A DNA stretch of 6,241 bases, taken from positions 1 through 6,241 of the forward strand of contig SLST01000576.1 in the NCBI GenBank assembly GCA_007130265.1. The letters are read 5' to 3'. The notes beneath the pieces were generated by a model. It was not told the origin of the DNA, searched no databases, and saw only the letters and a program-made list of their open reading frames with translations. Positions 4,749-6,241 of this stretch are shown piece by piece (position 1 is the stretch's first letter; the number at the start of each line of letters is the position of its first letter). The position numbers were made by a program, and so were the translations under genes. The stretch is from Spirochaetales bacterium. GTDB taxonomy: Bacteria; Spirochaetota; Spirochaetia; DSM-27196; SLST01.

Positions 4749-6241
4749 CTAGTCGCCCGTCACGGCCGCGGCGAGCTCGAGCGCGAGGAGTCGGGTCTCG
4801 CCGATCCGGCGGGCGGTCGTCCGGATCGACTCCACCACAACCGCGGCATCCGCGGTAGAGACGAACAGATGTCGTCTCGCCGAGTCCTCGAGCCGCGTCT
4901 GTTCGTCCATGAGCTCGCGCAGGCGTGACTCCGCCGAATCGACGAGCGCGCTGATCTGCTGCGAGAGCGCGCTGCGCTCCCGCGGCGTCGGCGTACGGTG
5001 TCGTTCTGAAGTCACCCTTTCCACCGTCGTCTCGATCTCGTACGTCTCGCCGTCGACGCGCACGCGCCATGCCTCCTCGCGTTCCACCCGCGGTTGCTGC
5101 GAGCCGACGAGCCGACCGTCCGTATCGTAGACGAACAGGTCAACGTCCGCCTCGTCCCCGATGGCGAGCTCATCGACGTCTCCGTGCCAGACGAGAAGCT
5201 GCTCAGCCGCCGCGTCTCTTGTCATCGCTACGGCGGTCTCGCCGGTCGGTACGAGGCGGTAGTACTCATCGCGGTAGACAACCGGCCGGGGCAGGTCGTC
5301 CTCCACGACCTCGGAGACCGATTCGGTGTACGCCGCGCGTAGCGCAATGAGACGCTCGTCCAGATCGTCGGCGACCTCGCCGTGGCCCGATCGTTCGGCG
5401 ATGTGTTCGGCGACAACTACCGCAACGCGCGGGCGCTCGGCCACCGTAGACCATGCGCATGCCTTGATGATCGCGCAGTCAACGGGCTCCACGCTGTCCC
5501 GGCCGTGAAGGAGAGCACTCATGCGCAGCAGTGAGGCTATCTTTTTCCAGCGCCGGTCGGACACATAGAGCGCCGCGGAGTCGGCGGTGCCCTCGGCGAG
5601 CGATCTGCGTATCGCCGCGATGAGCTCGATCACCTGCGCTGGAATAGTCACGGAGGCTTCGGCGTCTCGCAATGCGTCGAACTCCGCCTGGGAGATCCGG
5701 GTCTGCTCGTCGATGACCGTTCGGTACGGGTCTCCGGTCTCGGCGCGCAGGAGCGCAAAGGCATCGGCATCCCTGATGGGCTCCAGGACCAGCCTCACGA
5801 GGAAACGGTCCCAGAACGCGGCTGCCTCCTGGTCCTCGTCCGGAAGCTCGTTCGAGGCGCCGACGAAGACTTTCATGGGGATCCCGATCTCCTCGCTGCC
5901 GTTACGAAACTTGCGCTCGTTGAGCGCCGTCAACAGCGCGTTCTGGATCGGCGGACTCGCTTTCCATATCTCGTCCAGGAACACGACGTCGGCATCCGGC
6001 AGATACCCGGCGATGACGCGCTCGTACCGGTCCTCAGCGCGCAGCGTTCGTATGGACAGCGGCCCGAAGACTTCGTCCGGGGTACTGAATCGTCCCATCA
6101 GGTAGGAGAATCCTTTCGCGCCACGAAATGCCTGTTGGAGTCGCCGGGCGATCAGACTCTTGCCGGTACCCGGAGGGCCGAGCAGGAAGAGGCTCTCTCC
6201 CGCCATCGCCGCGAGTACCCCGAGTCGTACCGGCTCCTCTC
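4749..6241 (-). CDS. ravA: RavA, MoxR-family AAA+ ATPase (N-terminus cut by window edge)
   Basis: The frame stays open to the window edge: residues EEPVRLGVLAA precede the ATG at 6206, so that ATG is internal. About 25 N-terminal residues are missing by comparison with E. coli RavA (498 residues). Numbering from the internal Met, the AAA+ core has Walker A GPPGTGKS (10-17), Walker B VVFLDE (74-79), sensor 1 Asn119 in GASNELP, a candidate arginine finger in FWDRF (131-135), and YVSDRRWKK (214-222) in the lid, a hallmark of RavA. After helices to about 300 comes a beta-rich, acidic insert (305-398) in the place of the E. coli LARA domain, then a long coiled-coil-like helical end (405-485). This matches the discontinuous helical domain plus LARA layout. 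RavA forms hexamers and acts with ViaA as a chaperone-like machine. In E. coli the LARA domain binds the lysine decarboxylase LdcI, but conservation of that contact cannot be assumed here. It is the first visible gene of the minus-strand cluster; its promoter is out of view. Confidence 0.93.
   Translation of the reverse strand, partial: EEPVRLGVLAAMAGESLFLLGPPGTGKSLIARRLQQAFRGAKGFSYLMGRFSTPDEVFGPLSIRTLRAEDRYERVIAGYLPDADVVFLDEIWKASPPIQNALLTALNERKFRNGSEEIGIPMKVFVGASNELPDEDQEAAAFWDRFLVRLVLEPIRDADAFALLRAETGDPYRTVIDEQTRISQAEFDALRDAEASVTIPAQVIELIAAIRRSLAEGTADSAALYVSDRRWKKIASLLRMSALLHGRDSVEPVDCAIIKACAWSTVAERPRVAVVVAEHIAERSGHGEVADDLDERLIALRAAYTESVSEVVEDDLPRPVVYRDEYYRLVPTGETAVAMTRDAAAEQLLVWHGDVDELAIGDEADVDLFVYDTDGRLVGSQQPRVEREEAWRVRVDGETYEIETTVERVTSERHRTPTPRERSALSQQISALVDSAESRLRELMDEQTRLEDSARRHLFVSTADAAVVVESIRTTARRIGETRLLALELAAAVTGD

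Noticed and set aside
4582..5070. Minus-strand open frame overlapping the ravA-viaA junction, considered as a possible third gene or frameshift
   Set aside because: Both ravA and viaA read through to their natural termini with family-typical ends, so no frameshift is needed and the frame is a shadow.
6204..6206. ATG at 6206 as the start of ravA
   Set aside because: Only nine codons would precede the Walker A motif, and the upstream in-window codons (EEPVRLGVLAA) are typical RavA sequence, so the gene is truncated by the window edge.

Overview
This 6.2 kb, GC-rich window is ordinary bacterial chromosome, densely coded and without mobile elements, RNA genes or CRISPR. It holds six protein genes in two convergent clusters. 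The host looks like a diderm (Gram-negative-type) bacterium. The order polA-coaE-SPOR protein, together with the divergent CoaE sequence (YCAGKS P-loop), suggests a high-GC spirochaete-like lineage. That placement is inference from gene order and motif style, not proof.

Positions 1-2148 (+ strand): the 3' third of polA (DNA polymerase I), whose stop overlaps the TTG start of coaE (dephospho-CoA kinase, last step of coenzyme A synthesis). After 13 bp comes a gene for a single-pass membrane protein with a proline-rich periplasmic linker and a C-terminal SPOR peptidoglycan-binding domain. The tight spacing implies one transcript whose promoter lies outside the window.

Positions 2165-6241 (- strand, transcribed right to left): ravA (MoxR-family AAA+ ATPase, N-terminal end cut by the window edge), viaA (its von Willebrand A partner, 1 nt downstream), and then, after an 87-bp gap, an EpsC-type serine O-acetyltransferase gene (first step of cysteine synthesis). 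RavA and ViaA form a known chaperone-like pair. In E. coli they act on membrane respiratory complexes and sensitise cells to aminoglycosides. The serine acetyltransferase downstream is the contextual novelty: cysteine supplies the sulfur for Fe-S clusters, which fits the reported Fe-S/respiratory clients of RavA-ViaA, but the link is only inferred here.

The two clusters converge with 16 bp between stop codons. There are no gene-free stretches over 300 bases. Non-coding signals are few: a 7-bp GC-rich hairpin between viaA and the acetyltransferase gene, a 6-bp inverted repeat in the convergent zone, and a weak terminator-like hairpin. No wholly undescribed system is evident. The items most worth a second look are the ravA-viaA-serine acetyltransferase arrangement, the divergent acidic LARA-like insert in RavA, and the cysteine cluster in the acetyltransferase.
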